Positions 7,703 through 15,729 of a stretch of DNA of 39,892 nucleotides are shown here, piece after piece. The number at the start of each line of letters is the position of its first letter. Positions within the stretch are counted from its first letter, which is position 1. Made by a program: the position numbers and the translations under genes. The stretch is from a virus. Where the stretch lies: IMG/VR virus record IMGVR_UViG_3300021964_000174, positions 1 to 39,892 of that record; one strand, given 5' to 3'. The notes beneath the pieces are model-generated. The model had not been told where the DNA came from, ran no database searches, and saw only the letters and a list, made by a program, of their open reading frames with translations.

Positions 7703-9060
7703 TAGTCATTCTCCACGGTGAAGATGCCGTCGCCTTTGTAGTGAACGATCGGCCAGTGACGGGCCAGCTCTTCGCTCCACCAAACGTTGTCATGTACGCT
7801 CAAGTGCAGCGGCGTGCCCAAGAGGACCGGGCCAAACCCGTCCGGCTCGAACTCGATACGGAATAAGCAACCGCGACTGACGGCGCTGGAAATGTTTTCA
7901 AGAACGCTTGAAACTTCACCGGGCGGGATGTGCTCCATTACGTCGCAACAATACCCGTATTCGGCTGAAATTGGCAGGGGTTTTGACAGGTCTGCCTTCG
8001 TAAATGGCAAGCCCATGGCCGCTTCGTCACGCGAGTTTTCAACGAAGTCGATCAGGTGGACGTTGTGGCCCTTCTCGGTGAGCTTCACCGCAGCGCGACC
8101 CGCCCCGCAGCCAAGGTCAAGCACGTCGGCGCCCGGCGGCAGCCAGCCATCAATGACGTGCACGATCTGCTCGGCAGGTGACATCCGCCCATAGTCGGGG
8201 CTCTCCCACACGATGGCGTATTTCTCGGCCTCGGTCATCGCTGCCGCCTTTTGTTTCATGCGCCAGCGCTCGGGCAGAATGCCATCGCCGTAAACCGTAA
8301 CCTTGGTCCCCATTCGCTTAAGCGCATCTTCAATGACGAAAAAGTATTGATACTGGACCGCCATCGTAAAACTCATGCAATAGGCGCGATCGCCAAAGCG
8401 CTGATACATGAGCGGTTCATCATCGTTCATTGGCTGGCTATAGGCGTGACGTTCTTCGCCTTTCACGCTGCTGTCGAACCCAAACACATGCAGATCACGA
8501 TGCCCCATAGCGTGGGCAAGGCAGAGCGCACTGTTGCCGACCGATCCACCGCCGCCAATGAGCGTATAACCGCCCGCGTTGCGCTGGACGGTCGAAAAGT
8601 TGTCTTCGATGTCAGGTGAGTTGAGATGCACCATCTCGGTGCGGGCCTCGGGCACCAGATTGAACAGCGCCGGGTGACACTGCGAGGCGAGCATGTAGTT
8701 ATGAGCGTCTGGGTCAATCAGGCTTGCGTTCTCAGGCCGTGCATCAATGATGAATTGAAAATCAACCTCAATGCCGCGCTCTGATAAGAACTTAGATGCG
8801 CCGTTGACGGCAATCACAACGTAGTCTTCAGCCATCTTGCGGATCATGGCCGTGTTATCTGCCAGCGACGGACCACCACCGACGATGAGGGCGCGTTCTT
8901 CAAACGCATCCCGGCACGCAAACCACTTAAATCCCCGCGTTGAATTCACCGCAACGTTGCGATTAATGCCCTCCAACGTGACGTTGGACGTAACGGCAAC
9001 CTGCAGCGGCGCCGATGCATGCGGGTTTTGCAGTTCAACCATGAAATCGTGATTTTCCAT
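7702..9060 (-). CDS. DUF115 (MptE/Maf-like) domain fused to class I SAM methyltransferase (452 aa)
   Basis: Two domains are visible. Residues about 50-265 carry the DUF115/MptE-like layout: GGGPSL (61-66), IAVNGASK (83-90), QFIIDARPEN (102-111) and a GGGGSVGNSALCLA segment followed by HVFGFD (169-196). This superfamily includes 6-hydroxymethylpterin diphosphokinases and the Maf-type glycosyltransferases that add nonulosonic sugars. Residues about 295-452 are a Rossmann methyltransferase with motif I VLDLGCGAG (313-321), HLIDF (335-339) and CCDVMEHIP. The ATG is preceded by GGGAGGGG. The gene sits among capsid genes. A role in modifying a virion protein or a host glycan is possible; substrates cannot be read from sequence. 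Confidence 0.75.
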   Translation of the reverse strand: MENHDFMVELQNPHASAPLQVAVTSNVTLEGINRNVAVNSTRGFKWFACRDAFEERALIVGGGPSLADNTAMIRKMAEDYVVIAVNGASKFLSERGIEVDFQFIIDARPENASLIDPDAHNYMLASQCHPALFNLVPEARTEMVHLNSPDIEDNFSTVQRNAGGYTLIGGGGSVGNSALCLAHAMGHRDLHVFGFDSSVKGEERHAYSQPMNDDEPLMYQRFGDRAYCMSFTMAVQYQYFFVIEDALKRMGTKVTVYGDGILPERWRMKQKAAAMTEAEKYAIVWESPDYGRMSPAEQIVHVIDGWLPPGADVLDLGCGAGRAAVKLTEKGHNVHLIDFVENSRDEAAMGLPFTKADLSKPLPISAEYGYCCDVMEHIPPGEVSSVLENISSAVSRGCLFRIEFEPDGFGPVLLGTPLHLSVHDNVWWSEELARHWPIVHYKGDGIFTVEND

Positions 9061-9076
9061 ATCCCCTCCCGTGAAA

Positions 9077-9098
9077 CGGCGGGACCGAAGCCCCGCCG
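9077..9098 (-). terminator. Stable hairpin with cUUCGg loop between virion genes
   Basis: In the leftward RNA a CGGCGGG/CCCGCCG stem is closed by a UUCG tetraloop (nine pairs counting one G-U) and followed by only UUU. It lies between the 9107 gene and the DUF115 gene. It could be a weak terminator or an mRNA-stabilising element that keeps capsid and decoration transcripts more abundant than downstream ones. Confidence 0.5.
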
Positions 9099-9106
9099 CT
9101 CTATTG

Positions 9107-9598
9107 TTAGTCTGACGACGGGCCAGCCGGCCGGTTGATCATCACGGTGGCTTCAACAACGGCAGAAGCGCCGCTGGCCGCCGTGTTGACAACGCCGTTG
9201 GCTACTCGCAGCGTACTTGCTGCTGCGATTGCCAAGCCAGCCGAGACACCGAAGGCCGCATCTGCCGCATACGATGCGCCAGACGCCTTGGCGACGGTCG
9301 CTTCGCCTGCGATCTGATACCAACCGTAATAGGACGCGGTGCAAGCCGCCATGGCGACTGCAAGCGGACTTGGAACGCCAGCGGCAAGGTTTGCAAGGCC
9401 GGTCTGGTAGCTCGAATTATATTCAACAATCGAGCCCGCAATGGTCGAGGCCACACCTTGCAGATAGATGAACTCAGCGGCACCGCCGCCATCATCATCG
9501 TGAGCCTTGATGATCGTACCAACCGGCACCTTGGCCGATGTGCTTAGGTCCGTAATCGGCGGGTGGCCGACGTATTCACTGTCAGAACGATAAGTCAT
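9107..9598 (-). CDS. Probable head-decoration / capsid-associated protein (163 aa)
   Basis: AAGGAG precedes the ATG at 9598, just downstream of the major capsid gene. The N-terminal half has 'PVGTIIKAHDDDGGGAAEFIYLQG', here split as VGTIIKA and EFIYLQG. This is the texture of a small beta-barrel decoration protein. The C-terminal half is Ala/Val/Gly-rich and beta-patterned. The position directly after the capsid gene supports decoration or head stabilisation. No enzyme motif is visible. Confidence 0.65.
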   Translation of the reverse strand: MTYRSDSEYVGHPPITDLSTSAKVPVGTIIKAHDDDGGGAAEFIYLQGVASTIAGSIVEYNSSYQTGLANLAAGVPSPLAVAMAACTASYYGWYQIAGEATVAKASGASYAADAAFGVSAGLAIAAASTLRVANGVVNTAASGASAVVEATVMINRPAGPSSD

Positions 9599-9622
9599 AG
9601 CCGTTTTCTCCTTGTAGCTAGA

Positions 9623-10579
9623 TTAGGCGGTGATCACGGCCTGGAGGCTGCGGTTAGAAGTCGTCATGTTGCCAGCCAGAACGATCGGCATGACCATGGC
9701 GTCTTGGTTCACTGAGGACTTATCGGGCAGCGGCTTAAGCCAACGACCCTTTGCCGGACGCACGAACAGGTAGTCCGTGTTGAGCATGTACATCCGCGTG
9801 GCGGCGCACTGGTCGTCGAAGATGACCGGCACATTGCCCTTGTAAACGAGGTTGGTGAACCCGGCCCCGGCTTCGCTGTCCGACGTAAACCGCTGGTTGG
9901 CCAAGAGGCTGTCCCAGTAATAGGTGTAATACGTCGTGCCAGCGACGATCATGTCAGGCATGTCTGAGCCACGAATGACATTCAGCCAGCTCGTGTTCAT
10001 GGCCGTCTGAATGGTCGTTGCCGAGGCAGTTACGCCGTTGGTGGAGAAGTCATAGACGTAGTTCCGCCACCACGAGTACGTGTTGCCGGAGATCCCGCCA
10101 ACGGTGTTGGTGTTGGTATCAGCAACCAGCAACTGAAGGCCGCCGAACTCCTTACCACCCGAGCCCGTGCCATCGGCATAGAGCGCGGTTGCAACGGTGT
10201 TCTTCAGAGACCGTTCCAGGTTGGTCATGCGGGCGCGGACGAGGTTGTGGATCGCCTCACGGCCACTGTTCTGGACTTCTTCAAGGCCGTTGATGACCAC
10301 GTTACCGGCGAGCTGCTTGTAGCTAAACTCGGCCGCCGTGAACGTCTCACTTGCGGAGATGTCCAGCGTCTCGGCGCCCGTATACCATTGCACCGTGCCA
10401 TTCTCGGCGAAGTCGATCTCTTGAACGATCGACCGCCCCGTGGCCGGCATCATGTTGCCCTTGCGCTCGATCTGACGAAGCAAGGCGTTGTGGTTAGTGA
10501 TGTTGTCGGCGATCTTCCCGGAATACCCCTGAAAGGTCGTCGTAATGATGTCCGAAAACGAACTGTTAGGCGTTGCCAT
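9623..10579 (-). CDS. Major capsid protein (318 aa)
   Basis: GGAG precedes the ATG at 10579, and the gene directly follows the scaffold gene. The sequence has an N-terminal arm, a long central helix with RARMTNLERSLKN (about residues 115-127), and a C-terminal half with 'MYMLNTDYLFVRPAKGRWLKPLP', seen as YMLNTDYLFVR and RWLKPLP. This is typical of HK97-fold capsid proteins in podovirus-like genomes that lack a maturation protease. Length is normal for the family. It forms the icosahedral shell. Confidence 0.85.
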   Translation of the reverse strand: MATPNSSFSDIITTTFQGYSGKIADNITNHNALLRQIERKGNMMPATGRSIVQEIDFAENGTVQWYTGAETLDISASETFTAAEFSYKQLAGNVVINGLEEVQNSGREAIHNLVRARMTNLERSLKNTVATALYADGTGSGGKEFGGLQLLVADTNTNTVGGISGNTYSWWRNYVYDFSTNGVTASATTIQTAMNTSWLNVIRGSDMPDMIVAGTTYYTYYWDSLLANQRFTSDSEAGAGFTNLVYKGNVPVIFDDQCAATRMYMLNTDYLFVRPAKGRWLKPLPDKSSVNQDAMVMPIVLAGNMTTSNRSLQAVITA

Positions 10580-10598
10580 TGTCTAGGCTCCTGATGGT

Positions 10599-11732
10599 TT
10601 AAAAACCGGCCTGGTCCAGAGCAGCGTTGATCGCATCGTCGATATTGGTCGGCTCAACCCGGTGGCCGTTTAGGGCGGGCTGTGGCGACTTCTTCAACGG
10701 TGCAGCTCGTTTTGCCTTTTCAACAGCTTCGCGCTGGCGAGCAACCGTAGACGCGGAACGCGCTGCGATCTCGGCGGCGATGCGATCTTCAATCGGCTTC
10801 GCTGCCTTCTCGTAAGCGTCCTCTAGGCTCTGAGCTTGGCCAGACGACATCAACTGCCCCATCGTGCCCCTAACCACATCAAAATGAGGGTACTTTGGGC
10901 TGCCGTCAGGATTGGATGCCGTGGCGAAGCTCTGAATCTGCGTTTGGAGTTGCTGCTGCTCGAGTTGTTGCAATCTAGCTCTAAGCTGTGCGGTCTCACT
11001 CTGCTCTTGGGCAAGGCGGCTATCACGGTCGTGAACCTCGCGGAGCTGATCAAGATCAGCGTCCCAAGGCACGGCCTGCGAAATATCGAGCGGTATCCCG
11101 TATTGTTGAGCGATTTGTCCGAGCAGCTGCATCTTCTGGTCAAGCGTGCCATAGCTCAAAGTCCGTTCGATGCCCGCATAGCCTTTCAGAGCCTGATCAG
11201 GGCTCAAATTCGAGGCGGCGAAAATCTCATGAACTTCTTGGGCGGCTTGGACCAGAGGTTCAGCTGTTTTGCGGAACTCGCTAAACTCTTGGGCCGTTCG
11301 AGTGAGGGCGGCATCACTTGCTGCCTTAAATTCCATCACAACTTGCTGTTGCTCTGGAGGCAGGGCGTTGAACCGCTCTCGGTGTTCGGGCTCCCAACCA
11401 CGGAAGTGACCGTCGTCCCATGCGGGACGTTCGGGTTCCTCGTCAGGCGCCTCATCAGAAGCCTCTAGCTCGGTGTCCTCGGGCTCTTCGCCCTCTGGAG
11501 CCGCTTCTACAGGCTCTTCTTGTTCAGGCTCTTCTTCGGCGGTTTCTTCTTTCGCCTTAAAGCGCCCGTTTTCGTCGCGCAGCGGGCCGTCTGACGGCTC
11601 TTCGCTGGCTTCAGCTTCGATCACCTCGGGCTCGTCTTCGGGCCCGTCAATCGCGCTGTAAATCATCTTCGAGAGATCATCGACCTGTTCCAGATCGCCT
11701 GCCTCGTTGCGTGTCGTAGGTTCGTCAGCCAT
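10599..11732 (-). CDS. Capsid scaffolding protein (377 aa)
   Basis: The first 100 residues are extremely acidic (Glu/Asp/Pro/Ala-rich). They are followed by a WEPEHRERFNALPPEQQ helix (about 112-128), long coiled coil (about 220-262) and a basic C-terminus (about 330-350) suited to bind the capsid protein. An acidic, helical protein immediately upstream of the capsid gene is diagnostic of a scaffold in this gene order. The start overlaps the previous stop (TAATG). No protease motif was seen. Confidence 0.8.
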   Translation of the reverse strand: MADEPTTRNEAGDLEQVDDLSKMIYSAIDGPEDEPEVIEAEASEEPSDGPLRDENGRFKAKEETAEEEPEQEEPVEAAPEGEEPEDTELEASDEAPDEEPERPAWDDGHFRGWEPEHRERFNALPPEQQQVVMEFKAASDAALTRTAQEFSEFRKTAEPLVQAAQEVHEIFAASNLSPDQALKGYAGIERTLSYGTLDQKMQLLGQIAQQYGIPLDISQAVPWDADLDQLREVHDRDSRLAQEQSETAQLRARLQQLEQQQLQTQIQSFATASNPDGSPKYPHFDVVRGTMGQLMSSGQAQSLEDAYEKAAKPIEDRIAAEIAARSASTVARQREAVEKAKRAAPLKKSPQPALNGHRVEPTNIDDAINAALDQAGF

Positions 11733-11944
11733 TAGTCCCTCCCCGGTGGTCTCATGTCGTTACCAACTTGGCGCGTCCCCGTGCGCCGCTCGTATTCCCT
11801 CAGAGCGCGGCGGCCTGAGATATGCGTGCCGTCCTGCGTCTCGAAGGGCGCGATGTCGGGCACGTACTGAAGCCCGCCCCTTGGCGGTGCCTCAGCTTTT
11901 GGGATCAGCTTGCCGTCGCGTAAAACGTAGGTTTCTCTAGCCAA
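11732..11944 (-). CDS. Small conserved virion-cluster protein (70 aa)
   Basis: The protein begins MARETYVLRDGKLIPK and contains 'GTHISGRRALREYERR' followed by VGND. The pattern of 'YVLRDGKLVPK' at the start and an arginine-rich helix ending in VGND is one I associate with small proteins located between portal and scaffold genes in other podoviruses. It overlaps the peptidase gene by 8 bases and the scaffold gene by TAATG. Function is unknown. Confidence 0.6.
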   Translation of the reverse strand: MARETYVLRDGKLIPKAEAPPRGGLQYVPDIAPFETQDGTHISGRRALREYERRTGTRQVGNDMRPPGRD

Positions 11945-12545
11945 GGCCGTCCACTCCGTATGTCCAGTCTTTGAGCAGTTGGGCGATTACAGGATCACGC
12001 TGTTTTGGCGCCATCGTTGGAATGGGCGGCGTTCCCTGTAGGGCTTGACCAAAGGCCGCGCCTTCCTCTTGAGCGGCCCTGAATGAGCCAGGGGCGGGGC
12101 CAGTGCCGGGGGCCGGTCCAGCGGCTCCAACAGCACCTTGCGGGCCTGATGGAGCAACGTCGCCCGTGTATTCCATATGCCAAGGGTCTTGTTTGATCGG
12201 GAACCGTAGGCCGTACTGTTCCGCGTTCTGGCGCATCCAGCGCAGTGCGTCCGGGCGGGGCTTGTAGAAGTCGATCGCGGTGGCCGCCTTGCCGTGATGC
12301 TTGCCACGACCCCACGGCGCAAGCACACCGGGCTTGCCGGTCATCGGGTCTAGGCCATGCCGACGAGCAGCCGCGACCTGTTGATCCCAGTTGCGCCCCG
12401 TGTCCGAGATCAACAGCTGATTGCGATACTCAGGCGGCATGTTCATGAGCATACGCGCCAACGCCATCTTCATCGGGTCGGCCAAGTTGCCGTATCCCTG
12501 ACGGGCGTTGTCATTGAGGTGTTGCGTGATGTCGTATGGCAGCAT
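11937..12545 (-). CDS. M15-like zinc peptidase, probable virion-associated peptidoglycan hydrolase (202 aa)
   Basis: Residues 81-93 (GKHHGKAATAIDF) and 121-125 (PWHME) resemble the two zinc-binding motifs of D-Ala-D-Ala carboxypeptidase / L-Ala-D-Glu endopeptidases (HxxGxAxD and WHxE). 'DTGRN' and an aromatic-rich spacer fit the same fold. The HG-to-D spacing is one residue longer than usual, which is noted as odd. The C-terminal 75 residues are Gly/Pro/Ala-rich and may anchor it to the particle. Its place between portal and scaffold suggests a virion-borne lysin used at entry, not the lysis endolysin. Confidence 0.6.
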   Translation of the reverse strand: MLPYDITQHLNDNARQGYGNLADPMKMALARMLMNMPPEYRNQLLISDTGRNWDQQVAAARRHGLDPMTGKPGVLAPWGRGKHHGKAATAIDFYKPRPDALRWMRQNAEQYGLRFPIKQDPWHMEYTGDVAPSGPQGAVGAAGPAPGTGPAPGSFRAAQEEGAAFGQALQGTPPIPTMAPKQRDPVIAQLLKDWTYGVDGLG

Positions 12546-14563
12546 TAGTTTGGCGGCCCCTCATCCCGCAGTTGGGCATCTGCAATCATGCGCTCGATAT
12601 CAAGCTCGGTCTTCATCGCGTCGGCCTGAGCCTTGGCGTTGATCTTGGCCATTTCCGCCTCGACGCCGGCCTGCGTCTTGGCCATGTCCATCTGGCTCTT
12701 CTGGGCGTCGATCTCAGCCTTCATCTGCATCGACTCGGCCTTGGCCTTCTCAGCCTCAACGGCGGGATCAGGCGGCGGCGGCTCGGGCGGCTGTTGTGCG
12801 GCCTGTTCGATGGCCTGGCGCATCTCGTCAAGGCTATCTTCCATCTGCCGGCCGCCCTTGAAGCCCCGAACGCCGAATTCGAGCATGTCGAGGCCGAGCT
12901 TCTGCATCGGTGGCCCGCCCATCTGCGCAAGCGGCATAAACGCCTGCATAAATGTCGCCATGGATTGCAGCAGTTCGGTGCGGTCCTGCTTTTCTTGCGC
13001 CGCGTCCTCGAAGATCGTCGAGTCGGTTTCGATGTCTACGTGGTAGCTGCGCAGCCGGTCATTGCGCATGATCTCGACCACTTGGTCGATCGTGAGCACA
13101 TCAGGCGGTGGCGGCGGTTGCTGGCCCATCATCATGGCCTGCATCTGCATCTGAGCGTATTGCGCCTGCACTTCAGCCATCGTCGGCAGTTCTTCGCCGG
13201 TCATCTCCATCAGGATTTCAGGCTGCATATGCTCGGCAATCAGTTCGGCCTTGATCCGCATTCCATCCCTGATCCACCGCTGCACATCGTGCTGGCGTTC
13301 CTTGATGCGGGCGCTGCCGTATTGCGCCTTGATGCTCTGAGCCGTCGCCGTCTCGCTGGCTTGGCTCTGGCCGCGCATGATGTCGCTGATGCCGGTAACT
13401 TCGTAAATCGTCTCAATGAGCTGTTGGCGCTGCTCATAAAGGCCGGCAAGAACCGCAATGGCGGGCTGGAGGTCTTCAACCTGGAATGCGCCTTGGAACC
13501 CGCCGCCCTGGATGAAGGCCGCGAAGTTCTCGACGGGAATAAACTGGTTGTCCGATGCCTTGGCGAGCCGGGCCAGCTCCTTGACGGCAGCATCATAGAC
13601 GCCGCGGCGCTTCAATGCCTTTGTCAGCCGGCTAATGCGGTCAGTGATCTCGTCAAGGTCGTCAATCTGGTCTTCATACTCAACGATCGGGCTGCGCGGT
13701 ACGAACGAGCAGTTGGACCACACGCCCTGGATCGGCTCCGCCATCGGGAAGAAGCCTTCGAGGTTGTATGGGTCTTCGTCCACACGCAGAATGTACGGAT
13801 AGCCCTTAACAACCCAAAGGCGCTCTTTCTTGGGCTTGTGCCAAATCTCCCAGACCTCGGCGCGCTTCAAGTCCTCGGGTATCTCCGAGTCTTTGTTGCC
13901 GAACCCGTCTGGCGCCCAGTCCAGAGGGATGTCGTCGGCGTTTGGGATATCCATTTCACGGAGGTCGGCACGGGTGAAATGGTGGCGGAATCCCACCCAC
14001 CAGACATCAGACCAAGATTTGGCCTGAGAGTGCAAAAAGTCGCCGTAATACACGTGTTCGTCGCGGATCATCTGGCGGACGATGATCTCGTTGCCCATGC
14101 CGTCGTCACCGGTTTCGGCCTCGTAGCAGACGCGGACCACGCCACGGCCGGCAAGCGCCATGTCCTTCACGGCGCGACGGTTCACCTTGTCATGCTCGGT
14201 CGTGTCAATGAGGAACATCAACGACTTTTCGAGCATTTCGGCGATGGTGCGGGCGGTCTTGTCCTTGGCCTGCGTGAACCGCTGGCGCACATCGGGCTTA
14301 GGCTGGCGCGCATAGAGCGCCGACATTGTGGTTTCAGTGTTAGCGTAAACGATCTGAAAGCGGCGAGCCATCGCCTTGCGGTGGTGGCCCTCACGGTCGT
14401 TGAGGTAGCGTTTCTCAAACTTCTGGCCCGCTTCCCAGAACTCCTTGTGTTCCTTCTCGGCGATCTGGAGCTGTTGCAGCCAGAACCTCGAGGTCCGAGG
14501 CTTGGTTTGCGGGCGCTCGACCTCTTTGATGTCAACGTCGGGGTTGTTCTTCTGGTCAGCCAT
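12545..14563 (-). CDS. Portal protein (672 aa)
   Basis: Length and order (after terminase, before scaffold and capsid) fit a P22-type portal. The N-terminal half has features of these portals: 'FEKRYLNDREGHHRK', 'RRFQIVYANTETTMSALYAR', and 'DMALAGRGVVRVCYE'. 'TGISDIMRGQSQASETATAQ' near residue 395 is a strong portal signature. The last 120 residues are a long Met/Gln/Ala-rich coiled coil, like the P22 barrel. It is coupled to both neighbours by TAATG. The dodecamer forms the DNA entry vertex. A long open frame on the opposite strand is a compositional shadow. Confidence 0.85.
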   Translation of the reverse strand: MADQKNNPDVDIKEVERPQTKPRTSRFWLQQLQIAEKEHKEFWEAGQKFEKRYLNDREGHHRKAMARRFQIVYANTETTMSALYARQPKPDVRQRFTQAKDKTARTIAEMLEKSLMFLIDTTEHDKVNRRAVKDMALAGRGVVRVCYEAETGDDGMGNEIIVRQMIRDEHVYYGDFLHSQAKSWSDVWWVGFRHHFTRADLREMDIPNADDIPLDWAPDGFGNKDSEIPEDLKRAEVWEIWHKPKKERLWVVKGYPYILRVDEDPYNLEGFFPMAEPIQGVWSNCSFVPRSPIVEYEDQIDDLDEITDRISRLTKALKRRGVYDAAVKELARLAKASDNQFIPVENFAAFIQGGGFQGAFQVEDLQPAIAVLAGLYEQRQQLIETIYEVTGISDIMRGQSQASETATAQSIKAQYGSARIKERQHDVQRWIRDGMRIKAELIAEHMQPEILMEMTGEELPTMAEVQAQYAQMQMQAMMMGQQPPPPPDVLTIDQVVEIMRNDRLRSYHVDIETDSTIFEDAAQEKQDRTELLQSMATFMQAFMPLAQMGGPPMQKLGLDMLEFGVRGFKGGRQMEDSLDEMRQAIEQAAQQPPEPPPPDPAVEAEKAKAESMQMKAEIDAQKSQMDMAKTQAGVEAEMAKINAKAQADAMKTELDIERMIADAQLRDEGPPN

Positions 14564-15729
14564 TAGCTATCCGCATCGTAAAGGGCCTGCTGCACCTCGA
14601 TCAGCGAGAAGCGGGCGGTGACAATGGTGTTGATCGTGTCGGAAAGAGCCGTGAGGTAAAACACGTCGCCGGGCGAAAGCACGAACGGTTGCTCGGGGTT
14701 AATCGACACGGTGTTTTCAACCGCTGTGTCGATATTGGCGCGGAACACCTCATACCGGGAATTGGAGGTGGGGTTATAGGCGATACCCTTGATCGTCACG
14801 GTGGGCGTTGTCCCAGGGGCGATCTTATTCACGTTGATCCACAACCAATCAGCTAGCGCCACAGACTGAAGCTGGGTGTGATAGATGCACTGTTGTGTCG
14901 TGCCGTGTCCGGTCGGAATTTGCGCGAGCGTGGCTCCGCCTGTGGTTGCCGTGATGTTGATAGTGCCGGCATTAACCTGGCCGCTGCCAGCCAGCGCCAC
15001 GGCAGCACGATTGATCCCAAGCCACGTCGAGGTCGTCACCACATTGGTGGTTCCATCCAACGTGACTGTCTCTTGCTGAAATTTACGGTTGGCATCAATG
15101 CCAGTGATTTGGATGAGTTGGGCGCCCGTGCCGGCTGGGTCACCATCATCATCCGTTGAGGTGGACGCGATCGTCAACGTGGTGGCCGATGTCGGCGGCG
15201 TGTAGGTACCGCCAAACGATGAAATCACCTCTTCAGAAGTATCAACGTCGAGGTTGTAGCCGAACTTATTGAATGTCCGGTGGCCCTGCCGGACGCCCTG
15301 TGCCACCTCATAGTGGTAATCTGTCGGACGCACGACGGTCGCGTCGTAGTCCTGCGACACGGTGCCATCAATCGGCACGTTGAGCGGGTGGCGGCTGCCA
15401 TATGTGGTTTGCAGGCGGAAATATGTCTGGTCCGTGCCGTTGTTGGTGTAAACGACCCGCATGTAACGGCGGGTGTTCGTGAACCGATGCGGCACATTGA
15501 TCCCGGCCGTCTGATAATAGCGGGTGAGCGTGCTGTCTACGTTGGTGCCATCGGGGCTGTATTGGACCGAATAGATGCCATCCACGTCAGTTGTGACGCT
15601 AACAACCGTATCAGGCCATTGGCTGACATCTTCCCAATCGCCCGTGAACACCCCACTGCCGGCAAGCGGCGTCGTGGAGCTGTTGGTCGTCGAGACCGTC
15701 GACAGGGCGCCGTGGTAGAGCTTGGACAT
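14563..15729 (-). CDS. Virion structural protein between terminase and portal (388 aa)
   Basis: The ATG overlaps the terminase stop (TAATG). The product is Thr/Ser/Asn/Gly-rich and beta-patterned throughout, with repeated 'TTDVDGIYSVQYSPDGTN'-type hairpins and 'NPTSNSRYEVFRANI'. There are no enzyme or zinc motifs. A beta-rich protein here could be a head fibre or collar component. I do not recognise a precise family. Confidence 0.55.
   Translation of the reverse strand: MSKLYHGALSTVSTTNSSTTPLAGSGVFTGDWEDVSQWPDTVVSVTTDVDGIYSVQYSPDGTNVDSTLTRYYQTAGINVPHRFTNTRRYMRVVYTNNGTDQTYFRLQTTYGSRHPLNVPIDGTVSQDYDATVVRPTDYHYEVAQGVRQGHRTFNKFGYNLDVDTSEEVISSFGGTYTPPTSATTLTIASTSTDDDGDPAGTGAQLIQITGIDANRKFQQETVTLDGTTNVVTTSTWLGINRAAVALAGSGQVNAGTINITATTGGATLAQIPTGHGTTQQCIYHTQLQSVALADWLWINVNKIAPGTTPTVTIKGIAYNPTSNSRYEVFRANIDTAVENTVSINPEQPFVLSPGDVFYLTALSDTINTIVTARFSLIEVQQALYDADS

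Noticed and set aside
12536-14566. A 676-codon open frame on the + strand opposite the whole portal gene.
   Set aside because: It mirrors the portal codon positions and gives a Leu/His/Val-rich sequence with no domain; it is a by-product of the GC-rich codon bias of the portal gene.
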